55,050 nucleotides of DNA from Bifidobacterium minimum (lineage in GTDB: Bacteria; Actinomycetota; Actinomycetes; Actinomycetales; Bifidobacteriaceae). The position numbers were made by a program, and so were the translations under genes. Each line of letters opens with the position of its first letter. Positions within the stretch are counted from its first letter, which is position 1. Positions 26,427 through 38,416 of this stretch are shown here, piece after piece. The notes beneath the pieces were generated by a model. The model was not told where the DNA came from, made no database searches, and saw only the letters and a program-made list of their open reading frames with translations. The DNA lies in the NCBI RefSeq assembly GCF_000741645.1, contig NZ_JGZD01000010.1, positions 12-55,061 of the forward strand, written 5' to 3'.

Positions 26427-27713
26427 TCAGCGCGAGCGTCGGGGAACAACGTCGATCAGACAGGGAACGTCCGTTTCGATCATGGTCCGCGACCCGTGGA
26501 CGCCGGGGAGTCTTGTCGCCAGATCGGTCTGCTCGCGCGAGTCGACGATCGTGGTGTGACCGCACGACCATGCCACGACATCGCCGATCATCGGAGCCAC
26601 ACGAGGGTCGACCGGCCCGTACAGCCCCCGGGAAATGGCCTGCTCCCTCGTCATCATCTCGATCCGATCCCCCAATTCGGCCTTCCATCTGCCGATGACG
26701 TCGGCGGGATCCGCATCCTCATGCAGATACAGCATGGGGGCACGCGGCTCGCCCCCCATCATGGCGACGCCCTCGTCGAGCCGAGGACGGGAAGCCATGT
26801 CGATGCGGTCCTCCTCCCGTGCCGAAACCATTCCATGATCGGCGACGATCACCAGCAGGGTTCCCGCCGGCGCGCACCGCCGCAGATAGGCGATCTGGGA
26901 ATCGACCCTTTCCACGGTCGCGGCCCAATCGCGCGACTCCCACCCCTGCGCGTGCCCCGTCTTGTCGACGTCACGGATGTACACGTACGTCAGCCCGGGG
27001 GTACGCGCGCTCTCGCAGGCGGCGGACAACCGGTCATGGGCCGTCGTTCCGCACCGGTAGTCGGCGCCACGCAAAGCCGCTCTGGTCAGAGCCGAATGCT
27101 CGAAGCGGGGCATCCCGCAGCTCGTCACCCGAACGCCCTCATCGGCCAGCCCCTCGAACACCGTGGGGACGCGCTGAAGATCCAAAGGATCGGGGGCGTC
27201 GCGGAACTGGATGAGCTGACAGATCCGCCCGTTGTCCGTGTTCCTCTGCGTGTACCCCGTCATGCCGGTCAATCCCGGACACGTCCCGGTTCCGAAAACC
27301 CCCATCGCCGCGACCGTGGTGCTCGGAACGCAGGTCGACAGGGGCCGTTGGTTCGCCGAATCGTTCAGAAGCGAGCGCAGATACCGGGCGTGCCCGGCAC
27401 GCGAGACGAGGTTCCAGAAGCCCAGACCATCGACAAGGACCACGATCGCGCTGCGGACCTCGGGAAGGCCCAGGGCGGACCGAAGCCCCGCCGGATCGTC
27501 GTGGACGCGCGTGGGAATCGGATGTCCGATGGCGCTCGACAACGCGGGGAGAACCGAGGACAGATGCAGCGCGGCCTGATGACGCGGGGGCCTGCCCCCG
27601 ACCGCGTCCGTCTCCTGAGAACCGCCATCGACGATGCCGTCGCCGTATGGGACACCGGGAACCATGGCCACCAACTCATGCTCATCCGGCGTGCTCACAC
27701 TCATACGCCTCAT
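26427..27713 (-). CDS. Alkaline phosphatase superfamily protein (nucleotide pyrophosphatase/phosphodiesterase-like)
   Basis: This 428-residue protein has the metal-site fingerprint of type I phosphodiesterases: VLVDGLGFWN (first Asp), STCVPSTTVAAMGVF (nucleophile Ser/Thr region), YIRDVDKTGHAQGW (Asp and His), VIVADHGMV (Asp-His) and GVHGSRT (His). There is no signal peptide or membrane helix, so it is probably cytoplasmic. The substrate is unknown. Homologues commonly sit near sepH and sigA-region genes in actinobacteria. It is convergent with sepH and divergent from parC. Confidence 0.85.
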   Translation of the reverse strand: MRRMSVSTPDEHELVAMVPGVPYGDGIVDGGSQETDAVGGRPPRHQAALHLSSVLPALSSAIGHPIPTRVHDDPAGLRSALGLPEVRSAIVVLVDGLGFWNLVSRAGHARYLRSLLNDSANQRPLSTCVPSTTVAAMGVFGTGTCPGLTGMTGYTQRNTDNGRICQLIQFRDAPDPLDLQRVPTVFEGLADEGVRVTSCGMPRFEHSALTRAALRGADYRCGTTAHDRLSAACESARTPGLTYVYIRDVDKTGHAQGWESRDWAATVERVDSQIAYLRRCAPAGTLLVIVADHGMVSAREEDRIDMASRPRLDEGVAMMGGEPRAPMLYLHEDADPADVIGRWKAELGDRIEMMTREQAISRGLYGPVDPRVAPMIGDVVAWSCGHTTIVDSREQTDLATRLPGVHGSRTMIETDVPCLIDVVPRRSR

Positions 27714-27801
27714 TCAAGCACCGCCCGGAGAAAACCGCCGCACGGCCGGCCGTGGAGTATCATGAATCGGATTGTCGTCGTCCATCAGGGGGTTCGCAGC
27801 A

Positions 27802-30456
27802 ATGGCTTCACGCCGCACACCACGGCATTCGTCCTTCGACCCGCGCACCGTCGAGGAGCGCATCGTCGAGACGCCGTTGAACGAGGAGATGAGCCGCTCG
27901 TTCCTCGAATACGCCTATTCCGTGATCTACGCACGCGCACTCCCCGACGCCCGCGATGGGCTCAAGCCCGTTCAGCGGCGCATCATCTATCAGATGGGCC
28001 AGATGAACCTCGCTCCGGACCGGCCCTACATGAAGTCGGCCCGCGTGGTGGGAGAGGTCATGGGGAAGCTCCACCCCCATGGCGATTCGGCCATATACGA
28101 GGCGATGGTCAGACTGGCCCAGCCCTTCGCCATGCGACTTCCCCTCGTCGACGGCCACGGAAACTTCGGATCACTTGATGACGGACCCGCCGCCTCGCGC
28201 TATACCGAGGCCCGGCTGGCCCCGGCGGCTCTGGGCATGAACGCCGATATCGCGGAGGACACGGTCGACTTCACGCCCAATTACGACAACAAGCTCCAGG
28301 AGCCAGAAGTCCTCCCGTCGGCGATCCCCAATCTCCTCGTCAACGGCGCCTCCGGAATCGCGGTGGGCATGGCGACCAACATGCCCACGCACAACCTCAT
28401 CGAGGTGATAGGCGCCGCGCGGCATCTGATGACCCATCCCGATGCGACGCTGGAGGAGCTCATGCGGTTCGTGCCGGGTCCCGACTGGCCGTCCGGAGGC
28501 GTCATCATCGGCCGGGACGGCATACGGCAGGCCTATGAGACGGGACGCGGGGCCTTCACCACCCGTGCCGTCACCCATGTCGAGAACGTGACGGCGCGCA
28601 AGAAGGCGATAGTGGTCACGCAACTGCCCTTCCTCGTCGGCCCTGAACGCGTTCTGGAACGCATTTCAGAAGGGGTGCGCAACCACAAGCTCGAAGGCAT
28701 ATCGGGGGCCATCGATCTGACCGACCGGCACAACGGCACCCGGCTCGTCATCGAGATCAAAACAGGATTCGATCCGAGCGCGGTCCTCGCCCAGCTGTAC
28801 AGGCACACCCCGCTGGAGGACGGCTTCACGATCAACAACGTCGCTCTGGTCGATGGCCGGCCGCATACGCTTGGCCTTCGCGAGATGCTGGACGTGTGGA
28901 TCGGACACCGCCGCGCGGTCGTCAAGCGCCGCAGCCAGTTCCGTCTCGACAAGGCGCGCGACAGGCTCCATCTCGTCGAGGGACTCCTTCTGGCACTTGT
29001 GGACATCGACGAGGTCATCCAGGTCATCCGCAGCTCGGACGACGCGGACACCGCCCGGGGACGGCTGATGTCGGTTTTCGATCTCGACGACATCCAGGCG
29101 ACCTACATCCTCGATCTCCGGCTACGCCGTCTGACCCGCATGAGCCGACTCGAGCTCGAATCGGAACGCGACGATCTCCAGTCCAGAATCGACGAGCTGA
29201 TGCGGATCCTCTCCTCGGACGAGACCCTCGACCATGTCGTCATCGACGAGATGGATCAGGCCGCAGCGACGTGGGGAACGCCCCGCCGCACCGTCCTTCT
29301 GGATAGGGACGAGGACGGAACGATCACGCCGGTACCCGTCTCGGAGGCCTCGGATTCCGAGACGCCGCAGACCGTGGGTTCCGCGATGGCGACGGCATCG
29401 GCATCGGTATCGGCATCGGCACATGCGACCGGATCGTCCGCCATGTCCCTCATGGCCACGGCGGACTCCCCCGCATCGGGAATGCAGCTGTCGGATGATC
29501 CCTGCGCCGTGATGCTCGCGGCGAACGGAAGCGTCATCCGTGGTCCGCGGTCCTGGATCGAGGCGCGCGGCTCTCGGCAGCCACTGACCAGTATGGCCCA
29601 GCAGACCATCAGCATGATCCCCAGCACCGCGTTGTCACGCTATGCCCTCATAACCTCAGCGGGAAGGCTCGTTCTGGCCAATGTCGGCGACCTTCCATCC
29701 AGCTCCTCCCCCTTGCCCGACGCCTCCGCGGGAGTGTCGTCCGAAGGACTGATCACGACCACCACGGACACCGATCATTCCATGGGCGAGAAGGTGGTGT
29801 CCCTCATCCCTATCGACGACACGCCCACGATTCTGGCTCTGGGAACACGCAACGGCATCGTCAAGCGCTGGAACGGGGAATCGCCGACGACCATGGACTC
29901 ATGGAGCGTCATCGATCTCAAGGACGGCGACGAGGTCATCGGAGCATCCGTTGCGGATGACGACGACCATCTGGTGTTCATCACGACGGACGCCTCACTT
30001 CTCACCTATGAGGCACGGCTCGTCCGCCCCCAGGGACGGACGGCCTCGGGGATGGCCGGAATCACACTGTCCGAAGGCGCCCACGCCATCGCCTTCGCCG
30101 TGGCGCCCCAACGCGACGTGCGATGGACCTATGACGAGAACGACGAAGGCCTGTCCAACGCCTCCGGCGCGGTGGTCCTCACCGTCGCCGGCGACTCCCA
30201 ATCGCTGCCGGGCACGGAATCCGGATCCTGCAAGCTGACGCCGCTGTCGATGTATCCCACCAAAGGCAGGGCCACGCGCGGAGTCCGTGTGCAACGGTTC
30301 CTCAAGGGACAGAACATCCTGACCCTGGCCGCGGTCGGACCATACCCGCTACGAGGAGCGACGGCCACGGGATCCGAGGTCCAGCTGCCCAAACCCGTCA
30401 TGCGCCGAGACGCCTCGGGGACGGAGCTGTCGGCCCCTCTGGCGACGGTCGACTGA
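27802..30456 (+). CDS. parC: DNA topoisomerase IV subunit A (ParC; GyrA paralogue)
   Basis: This protein of about 884 residues is a type IIA topoisomerase breakage-rejoining subunit. The winged-helix region holds [35 protein letters not shown] (quinolone-determining region) and catalytic Tyr134 in [10 protein letters not shown]. The C-terminal beta-pinwheel is present (residues about 570-860) but the GyrA box (QRRGGKG) is not visible, which favours ParC over GyrA. A Ser/Ala-rich low-complexity insertion lies at about 515-545. ATG 27802 has AGGGGG 9 bases upstream. The partner parE lies about 1.9 kb away on the opposite strand, with aspA between them. Confidence 0.9.
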   Translation: MASRRTPRHSSFDPRTVEERIVETPLNEEMSRSFLEYAYSVIYARALPDARDGLKPVQRRIIYQMGQMNLAPDRPYMKSARVVGEVMGKLHPHGDSAIYEAMVRLAQPFAMRLPLVDGHGNFGSLDDGPAASRYTEARLAPAALGMNADIAEDTVDFTPNYDNKLQEPEVLPSAIPNLLVNGASGIAVGMATNMPTHNLIEVIGAARHLMTHPDATLEELMRFVPGPDWPSGGVIIGRDGIRQAYETGRGAFTTRAVTHVENVTARKKAIVVTQLPFLVGPERVLERISEGVRNHKLEGISGAIDLTDRHNGTRLVIEIKTGFDPSAVLAQLYRHTPLEDGFTINNVALVDGRPHTLGLREMLDVWIGHRRAVVKRRSQFRLDKARDRLHLVEGLLLALVDIDEVIQVIRSSDDADTARGRLMSVFDLDDIQATYILDLRLRRLTRMSRLELESERDDLQSRIDELMRILSSDETLDHVVIDEMDQAAATWGTPRRTVLLDRDEDGTITPVPVSEASDSETPQTVGSAMATASASVSASAHATGSSAMSLMATADSPASGMQLSDDPCAVMLAANGSVIRGPRSWIEARGSRQPLTSMAQQTISMIPSTALSRYALITSAGRLVLANVGDLPSSSSPLPDASAGVSSEGLITTTTDTDHSMGEKVVSLIPIDDTPTILALGTRNGIVKRWNGESPTTMDSWSVIDLKDGDEVIGASVADDDDHLVFITTDASLLTYEARLVRPQGRTASGMAGITLSEGAHAIAFAVAPQRDVRWTYDENDEGLSNASGAVVLTVAGDSQSLPGTESGSCKLTPLSMYPTKGRATRGVRVQRFLKGQNILTLAAVGPYPLRGATATGSEVQLPKPVMRRDASGTELSAPLATVD

Positions 30457-30587
30457 CCGGATCACGCGCCATACCGGAGCGTGATCCGGGGATACAAACA
30501 TGGACTAGCATCTGACGATGTCGGTGCAGGACCATCGATTCCGGCATCGGCAACCACATCTTCCGCATTTCCTCGATGGAGGTATCG

Positions 30588-32126
<1,539 letters not shown>

Positions 32127-32201
32127 ACGCCGCTGCGCCTGAACGCCACGACGACCTGTGCCACGTTCCCATCTCGACCTCGTTCCCGTCGTTCCCGTTT
32201 C

Positions 32202-32261
32202 GGCCTCGTCTCGATGCGACGCCGGACGGATGAAACGGGACGGGGCGGGATCGAGACGGCC
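32202..32261. terminator. Imperfect long inverted repeat between aspA and parE
   Basis: GTCTCGAT (32208-32215) with GGCC before it can pair with ATCGAGAC (32250-32257) followed by GGCC. An inner CCCGTTTC/GAAACGGG pairing competes with it. It lies between convergent genes, so it is a possible bidirectional terminator, without U-runs. Confidence 0.35.
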
Positions 32262-32308
32262 ACGCGGAAATCAGGCCGGCGCGCCCGGTCGGACACGGAC
32301 GCTCCCGG

Positions 32309-34612
32309 TCAGGTGTCGATGTTCGATCTGTCGAAATCGTCGGCGTTGTCGATGATGAACTGTTTCCGGGGCGGAACGTTGTCACCCATCAGAAGGTCGA
32401 ACACGCCGCTGGCCGCGCGGGCGTCCTCCATGCGTATCCGCCGCAGCATGCGGGTGCGTGGATCCATGGTGGTGTCCGCCAGCTGATCGGCGTCCATCTC
32501 GCCCAGGCCCTTGTACCGCTGGATGTCATCATTGAAGTCGATGCCGCGGGAGCGCAGGTCGGTCAGCTTCCCCGCGAGCTCGTCATCGGAATAGGTGTAC
32601 AGGAACTCGCCTTTCCTCTTTCCCGACAGCGCGATGCGATGCAGCGGCGGCACCGCGGCATAGACCCGGCCGTCCTCGATGAGCCCACGCATGTACCGGT
32701 AGAAAAGCGTCAGCAGAAGGATGCGGATATGGGCACCGTCCACATCGGCGTCGGTCATCATGATGATCTTGTGGTATCGGGCCTGATCGATGTCGAATCC
32801 CGGCCCCGATCCCGCGCCCACGACCTGGATGATCGCGGAGCACTCCTTGTTGGACAGCATCTGGGAGACGCTGGCCTTCTGCACATTGAGGATCTTCCCT
32901 CGGATCGGCAGCAGCGCCTGGAACCGCGAATTGCGGGCGGCCTTGGCCGTTCCCAACGCGGAATCCCCCTCGACGATGAACAGCTCGGCTATGTCGTCGT
33001 TGCCCGGCTGGCAATCCGAAAGCTTCGAGGGCATCGACGCGGATTCCAAGGCGTTCTTGCGTCTGGTGACCTCCTTGGTTCTGCGCGCCTGTATTCTGGC
33101 GTGCATCTCCCCGACGATTTTGTCGAGAACGCGTGCCGACTGCTCCTTGTAACCGCGGCGGGAACCGAAGATCATCTCACCGAACTGCTGGTCGGTGATG
33201 GCCGAGACGATGGGTCTGACGGGCGCCGTCCCCAGTACGTCCTTGGTCTGCCCCTGGAACTGAGGCTCGGCGATTCTCACGGTGACGACGGCGACCAGTC
33301 CGGCGAGAATGTCATCGCGCTCGACGCGAACCGCCGAATCCCTGAGGTTGACCTTCAGCCGACGGGCGTTGGCCTCCACCGCCTTACGCACCTGCCGCGC
33401 CACCGCCTGGAGGAACCCATCGACGTGCATGCCGCCACCGGGGGTCTCCACCACGTTGACGAAGCTGCGGATCGTGGTGTCGTATCCGTTGGTCCATCGC
33501 ATGGCGATGTCGACGCCGCATTCCCGGGTGACCTCCTGCGCAGTGAGCTCGCCGTTGCTCCCCACCGATTGGGTTTCCTCACGATAGGTGTCCCGGCCGC
33601 TGATATGCCAGATGTCGCTGACCGGCTCCCCGGTGGACAGGAAATCAACGAAGTCCCTGACCCCGCCGGTGTGCTGGAAGGTCTCGACGCGGCGATGGTC
33701 GGCGGTCCTCGCGGCGGCAGGCGCTGCGTCGGTTCGGGAATCCCGTGGATCCGCATCATCGTCAGATCGTGGCCTCTCGTCGTCGTCGGAGTCATCCGGT
33801 GAGGTTTTCCCCCCGTCTTCCACGTCGCCGTCGTCACGCTCCGTCACCGGATCATCCGAGGAATCGACCTCCCTCATCTCGTCAAGGGAATCGTCCCCGG
33901 TTTCCTGTATCTGCTCGTCGATGACGACGATGGTCAGTCCGGGAACCAGAAACGTGGTCTGACGCACCCGGTCGATCAGCTGCTGATAGCTGAATCGCGC
34001 CGTCTCGTTGAATATCTCCGGATCCGCCCAGTATCTGATGCGCGTCCCCGTCGTCCGGCGGCCCACCTTCCCCAGAACATCCAAGGGCGTGGGCCTGTTC
34101 TTCCGCGTCCTGTGAAAGGGCGAATCCGGAGAGGGACGGGTGGGGTCCGAATCGTCATAGGATCCCGGATGGCCCTGATGGAAGGCCATGTGATGGGTGA
34201 CGCCGTCGCGGTCCACCTCGACGTCAAGACGTGAGCTCAGGGCGTTGACGACCGACGATCCCACGCCATGAAGCCCGCCCGCCGCGTTGTACGAGGCGTT
34301 GCCGAACTTCGCCCCGGCATGGAGCTTGGTGAGGACGACCTCCACACCGGTCAGTCCCGTCTTGGGCTCGACGTCGACGGGTATGCCCCGTCCGTTGTCG
34401 GCGACCTCGATGGAACCATCCCGATGAAGGGTGACGACTATGCGCGTGCACGCCCCCGCCAGCGCCTCGTCCACGGAATTGTCGAGGATCTCCCACAGAC
34501 AGTGCATCAGCCCCTGACTGTCCGTCGTCCCGATATACATACCGGGACGCTTGCGGACCGCGTCAAGTCCCTCCAGCACCGACAGGTCCTTGGCACTGTA
34601 TCTTTCAGCCAT
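32309..34612 (-). CDS. parE: DNA topoisomerase IV subunit B (ParE; GyrB paralogue)
   Basis: This protein of about 767 residues has a GHKL ATPase domain (LDNSVDEALAG, DNGRGIPVD, GGLHGVGSSVVNAL), a transducer domain and a TOPRIM domain (FIVEGDSALGTAK, DADVDGAHI). The C-terminus ends with RYKGLGEMDADQL. Between transducer blocks, residues about 243-312 form a highly acidic Asp-rich insertion absent from typical ParE. ATG 34612 has GGAGG 6 bases upstream. Paralogy to GyrB means the ParE name rests on context with ParC and sigA. Confidence 0.9.
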   Translation of the reverse strand: MAERYSAKDLSVLEGLDAVRKRPGMYIGTTDSQGLMHCLWEILDNSVDEALAGACTRIVVTLHRDGSIEVADNGRGIPVDVEPKTGLTGVEVVLTKLHAGAKFGNASYNAAGGLHGVGSSVVNALSSRLDVEVDRDGVTHHMAFHQGHPGSYDDSDPTRPSPDSPFHRTRKNRPTPLDVLGKVGRRTTGTRIRYWADPEIFNETARFSYQQLIDRVRQTTFLVPGLTIVVIDEQIQETGDDSLDEMREVDSSDDPVTERDDGDVEDGGKTSPDDSDDDERPRSDDDADPRDSRTDAAPAAARTADHRRVETFQHTGGVRDFVDFLSTGEPVSDIWHISGRDTYREETQSVGSNGELTAQEVTRECGVDIAMRWTNGYDTTIRSFVNVVETPGGGMHVDGFLQAVARQVRKAVEANARRLKVNLRDSAVRVERDDILAGLVAVVTVRIAEPQFQGQTKDVLGTAPVRPIVSAITDQQFGEMIFGSRRGYKEQSARVLDKIVGEMHARIQARRTKEVTRRKNALESASMPSKLSDCQPGNDDIAELFIVEGDSALGTAKAARNSRFQALLPIRGKILNVQKASVSQMLSNKECSAIIQVVGAGSGPGFDIDQARYHKIIMMTDADVDGAHIRILLLTLFYRYMRGLIEDGRVYAAVPPLHRIALSGKRKGEFLYTYSDDELAGKLTDLRSRGIDFNDDIQRYKGLGEMDADQLADTTMDPRTRMLRRIRMEDARAASGVFDLLMGDNVPPRKQFIIDNADDFDRSNIDT

Positions 34613-34719
34613 GCATGTCCTCCGACCACGACCATCCCATGTCGTCGACCCACCCGGATCGACGATCAACCGTCACATCCTCCACGGCCGCCCGGACACG
34701 TCACGGGGCGACCATCGAC

Positions 34720-36252
34720 TCACTGATCCAGGAAGTCGCGCAGCGTTTGCGATCTCGAAGGGTGCCGAAGCTTCGACATGGTCTTGGACTCTATCTGCCT
34801 GATCCTCTCGCGCGTCACGCCATAGACCCTGCCGATGTCATCAAGGGTCTTGGGCTGGCCGTCCTCCAAGCCGTAGCGCATCTTGATGACCCCGGCCTCC
34901 CGGGGCGACAGCGTCTCCAGAACCTGCTTGAACTGCTCCTGAAGCAACGAGAACGCCACCGCGTCCGAAGGCGCGATCGCATCCGTGTCCTCGATCAGAT
35001 CGCCAAACTCGGAGTCGCCGTCCTCTCCCAGAGGAGTGTGAAGAGAGATGGGCTCGCGCCCGTACTTCTGGACTTCCTGGACCTTCTCCACAGGCATGTC
35101 GAGCTCGCGGGCTATCTCATCGGGCGTGGGCTCCCGGCCAAGGTCCTGAAGCATCTGCCGCTGCACCCTGGAGAGTTTGTTGATCACCTCGACCATATGG
35201 ACCGGCACGCGTATGGTGCGGGCCTGGTCGGCCATCGCGCGCGTGATCGCCTGCCGTATCCACCACGTCGCATAGGTGGAGAACTTGAAGCCCTTCTTCC
35301 AGTCGAATTTCTCGACCGCGCGGATCAGGCCGAGGTTGCCCTCCTGGATGAGGTCGAGGAACAGCATGCCGCGTCCCGTATAGCGCTTGGCCAGCGAGAC
35401 GACGAGCCTGAGGTTCGCCTCAAGCAAATGGTCCTTCGCCTTCTTGCCATCGGCGGCCGCCCACTGAAGATCACGGCGACGCTGGAACGTCATGGACTGC
35501 GAGCCCTCATCCAGAAGATGCTGCGCGTAGAGTCCGGCCTCGATGCGCTCCGACAGGTCGACCTCCTGCTCCGCATTCAGAAGGCTGACCCTGCCGATCT
35601 GCTTGAGGTAGTCCTTCACGGGATCCGCGGTGGCTCCGGTCGACACGACCCGACGTCGCGGATTGCCCACCTTCACATGCGGCTCGTCCTCATCGTCGTC
35701 CCTCACCACGAAGGCGCCTTTGGCCCGGGGCGTCTCCTCGGCGTCCTTGTCGGCGGCGTCCGCGTCGTCATCGCCGTCGCCGTCGTCACCGTCTCCATCA
35801 TCGTCCGAATCGTCCACGTCGTCCGAATCCTCCGAATCGGCATCGCCACCGTCGGAATCCTCGACGTCATCGCTGTCATCGTCCTCATCGGAGGACGTCT
35901 CGCCCTCCAGAACGAAATCCTCCTCGTCGGCATCGGCCGCAATCTCGACATCGGAGTTCTCGTCATCATGCACGTCGGATGAGGAGCCGCTCTTCCCTCC
36001 CGTCCTTCCCGGACCGGCGGAGGCCGCCGACCGGGATCGGGAAGATCGGGGTGCTTTCGCGGCCGATTCCGCCGTTGCCGGCTCCGTCTTCTCCGTCGTC
36101 CGGGACGAACCCCTCGTGGAGGATCCGGCCTTCCTGGGTTTTGCGGATCGCGAGCGTTTCGTGGTCTTGTGACCCGTCATGGCAGCATCCTCACCCGTTT
36201 GTTTCTCCGGATCGATCTGCTCGTTTATCGTCGCTGATTCCTTGGTGGCCAA
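34720..36252 (-). CDS. sigA: Principal RNA polymerase sigma factor (sigma-70 family, RpoD/SigA/HrdB)
   Basis: This protein of about 510 residues directs housekeeping transcription. Region 1.2 ([16 protein letters not shown]), region 2 ([31 protein letters not shown]), region 3 ([14 protein letters not shown]) and region 4 with its helix-turn-helix ([20 protein letters not shown]) are all present. The N-terminal 190 residues are basic Ser/Arg/Lys-rich, then strongly acidic (runs of Asp/Glu/Ser), as in actinobacterial principal sigmas. TTG 36252 is preferred, since GGGAGG lies 7 bases upstream and it gives an MATKES start. An upstream in-frame ATG at 36324 lacks such a site. Confidence 0.95.
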   Translation of the reverse strand: MATKESATINEQIDPEKQTGEDAAMTGHKTTKRSRSAKPRKAGSSTRGSSRTTEKTEPATAESAAKAPRSSRSRSAASAGPGRTGGKSGSSSDVHDDENSDVEIAADADEEDFVLEGETSSDEDDDSDDVEDSDGGDADSEDSDDVDDSDDDGDGDDGDGDDDADAADKDAEETPRAKGAFVVRDDDEDEPHVKVGNPRRRVVSTGATADPVKDYLKQIGRVSLLNAEQEVDLSERIEAGLYAQHLLDEGSQSMTFQRRRDLQWAAADGKKAKDHLLEANLRLVVSLAKRYTGRGMLFLDLIQEGNLGLIRAVEKFDWKKGFKFSTYATWWIRQAITRAMADQARTIRVPVHMVEVINKLSRVQRQMLQDLGREPTPDEIARELDMPVEKVQEVQKYGREPISLHTPLGEDGDSEFGDLIEDTDAIAPSDAVAFSLLQEQFKQVLETLSPREAGVIKMRYGLEDGQPKTLDDIGRVYGVTRERIRQIESKTMSKLRHPSRSQTLRDFLDQ

Positions 36253-36357
36253 GCTTTTTCCTCCCGCACTCTGTCCTCGCCGCCCATTCGGGCATAGCTC
36301 AGGCAAGGGCAAATTGTCAACCATTGGAGTTAACCACCGACACAGGACGAAATTCCC

Positions 36358-37026
36358 CTATTCCTCTGCGGAAGAAATATTCTCCCTTGGCTCGTCGGCG
36401 TGCCACACGGGCCATATCCCCCTGTCCAGCGCCGACAGGACTATTTCGGCGAGGGTGCATTCCGGGTCCTCCCGCCGCGCGAGCTCCGCGCGTCCCCGTG
36501 CGGATCCGTCGCCCTCCCACCACAGCACATACGCCGCCATGGCATGGAGTTGGACGACGAACCGTCCCGCCGCCAGCATGGTCATATCATCGATCAGCCT
36601 CATGGCCCGCCCCTGCCGTTCCATGTCGGGAGCCACCTGCGGATCCTCGAAGGCTCTCGAAAGAAGCGACGACATCAACGCCACGCTGTCAGGATCATGC
36701 GGACGCGTGACGAATCCCATCAGAACATCGGCATCGTCCACACCGCACACGGTCGACACGATAAGCGCGTCCCGCACCGACACGAAATGCGCGAGCGCCA
36801 CGATAAGCGCCTCCATGTCGTCACGGCCCAACGGCATGTCCCGCGAGACGGCATCGACCCAGTGGGAGATGGGGGCCGTGACGTAGTCCCGCACCGCCAT
36901 GATCCGTCCGCGATCACGGCAGAGGCACCCAAGCTCCTGCGACCTCGCCGCAAGTCGTCCGGCCGCCCACGCGGGATCCTCATCGCGTCCCGGTTCCGTG
37001 TCGTGTTCCGTCCTTGTCCGCATCAT
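36358..37026 (-). CDS. DUF4192-domain protein
   Basis: The conserved core includes WAAGRLAARSQELG, RDYVTAPISHWVDAVSRDMPLGRDDMEALIVALA and SVRDALIVSTVCG. A second half has HAMAAYVLWWEGDGSARGRAEL and LAEIVLSALDRGIWPV. It matches DUF4192, an actinobacterial family of unknown function. The frame is open far upstream. I chose ATG 37026 because AAGGG precedes it by 9 bases; 37062 and 37077 are alternatives. It lies upstream of sigA on the same strand with about a 105-base gap and is divergent from the polyprenyl synthase gene. Confidence 0.75.
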   Translation of the reverse strand: MMRTRTEHDTEPGRDEDPAWAAGRLAARSQELGCLCRDRGRIMAVRDYVTAPISHWVDAVSRDMPLGRDDMEALIVALAHFVSVRDALIVSTVCGVDDADVLMGFVTRPHDPDSVALMSSLLSRAFEDPQVAPDMERQGRAMRLIDDMTMLAAGRFVVQLHAMAAYVLWWEGDGSARGRAELARREDPECTLAEIVLSALDRGIWPVWHADEPRENISSAEE

Positions 37027-37272
37027 CCCATCGATCCCTTCATCATGGGCGCGCATCCTCATCGCGCTCGACGTCATCGACTCTTCCGCAGACGCTGATG
37101 GCACGGGTGGTCTGCGCATCGTTGTGGTCGAACGCCCCGACGCGATCGATCGCGAACACGGAAAACGCCATGGACTATGCCACGGACCATGCATGGAGAG
37201 CGCCGCCGATCCGACGTGCATCCACGTCGAACGCCATGGACGCGGTAGAACGGTGTGGATAGTCTCGATGGC

Positions 37273-38373
37273 ATGAGCAGCATCCCCGATAGATCCGATA
37301 TCGAGCGCCATTCCATCGAACTCATCAGGCGCCACACGCCGGCACGTCCGTATGGGGGCCACAGTGACGTCTGCTCCCGTGTGCTCGCCGCGGTGGAGTC
37401 GCAGGCGAGCGCCTCCACCATCGGGGGGAAAAGGCTACGCGCGCGCCTCGCGCTCGCCGCGCATTCGGCTCTGGGAAGCGGCACCTCATCGGCCATGCTG
37501 GATCTGGCCTGCGCGATCGAGATATTCCAGACCGCGGCGCTCATCCACGACGACATCATCGACGACTCCGACCTCAGACGTGGTCGTCCGAGCGCGCACA
37601 AAGCCCTTGGCGACGAGCTGGGCGATCCCCGCATCGGCCGCGGGCTGGGTCTGATGATGGGGGACGTCCTCGCCACATGCAGCATCGACGTGGCCGCGGA
37701 CGCGTCGCGATCGCTGCCCAACGGCCAGGAGATAGTCTCATCCTTCCTCGCCATGCAGCGCGATGTCGGCATGGGGCAGGTCCTCGATCTTGCCGTCGAG
37801 CTCGCGCCCCTGTCCGAGCCCGATAGGCTTGCGCAGGCATCCCTTAACGTGTTCCGCTGGAAGACGGCCAGCTATACGACGATCGCCCCTTTGGAACTCG
37901 GGTTTCTCGCCTCGGGCTCGCTTGACCCGGCATCGTGCGCGCGCGCCGCCCATGCGATCGGGGAGCCGCTGGGCGTGGCGTTCCAACTCGAGGACGATCT
38001 TCTGGACGTCGTCGGAACAAGCTCGGCCACCGGGAAACCGGTTGGCGGGGACATCCGCGAGGGGAAGAGGACGGTTCTTCTGGCGGATGCCATCGATGCC
38101 GCGACGCCGTCCGACAGGGCCACCCTCATCGGCATGTTCGACAAGGACGCGCGAACCGACGACGATGTGGAGACGACCATCCGGCTGTTCCACGACACGG
38201 GGGCGCTGGATCGTTCGCGTCGGCGCATATCCGCTCTGTGGTCGCACGCCGTCAGAGAACTGGATGCGCTTGGTCTGGAAGGATCGAAGCGCGATCTTAT
38301 GAGGAAGTCGTGCATGGACTTCATGCCGATGATGATGGACGCCAAAAACGACCCGCAACAGCCATTAGACTAA
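37273..38373 (+). CDS. idsA: Polyprenyl diphosphate synthase (IspA/IdsA type)
   Basis: This protein of about 366 residues is a trans-isoprenyl diphosphate synthase. The first Asp-rich motif, DDIIDDSDLRRG, starts at residue 93 and the second, FQLEDDLLDVVG, lies near 236-247. GGKRLRARLALAA supplies the isopentenyl diphosphate-binding basic region. It elongates allylic diphosphates for quinone or lipid carrier synthesis; chain length cannot be fixed from sequence. ATG 37273 (MSSIPDRSD) or GTG 37255 are possible starts, neither with a strong ribosome-binding site. It is followed 43 bases later by a kinase gene on the same strand. Confidence 0.9.
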   Translation: MSSIPDRSDIERHSIELIRRHTPARPYGGHSDVCSRVLAAVESQASASTIGGKRLRARLALAAHSALGSGTSSAMLDLACAIEIFQTAALIHDDIIDDSDLRRGRPSAHKALGDELGDPRIGRGLGLMMGDVLATCSIDVAADASRSLPNGQEIVSSFLAMQRDVGMGQVLDLAVELAPLSEPDRLAQASLNVFRWKTASYTTIAPLELGFLASGSLDPASCARAAHAIGEPLGVAFQLEDDLLDVVGTSSATGKPVGGDIREGKRTVLLADAIDAATPSDRATLIGMFDKDARTDDDVETTIRLFHDTGALDRSRRRISALWSHAVRELDALGLEGSKRDLMRKSCMDFMPMMMDAKNDPQQPLD

Positions 38374-38416
38374 AAGGCATTATTCCATTCACGTCACGGG
38401 GGGTCGACAGGGCACC

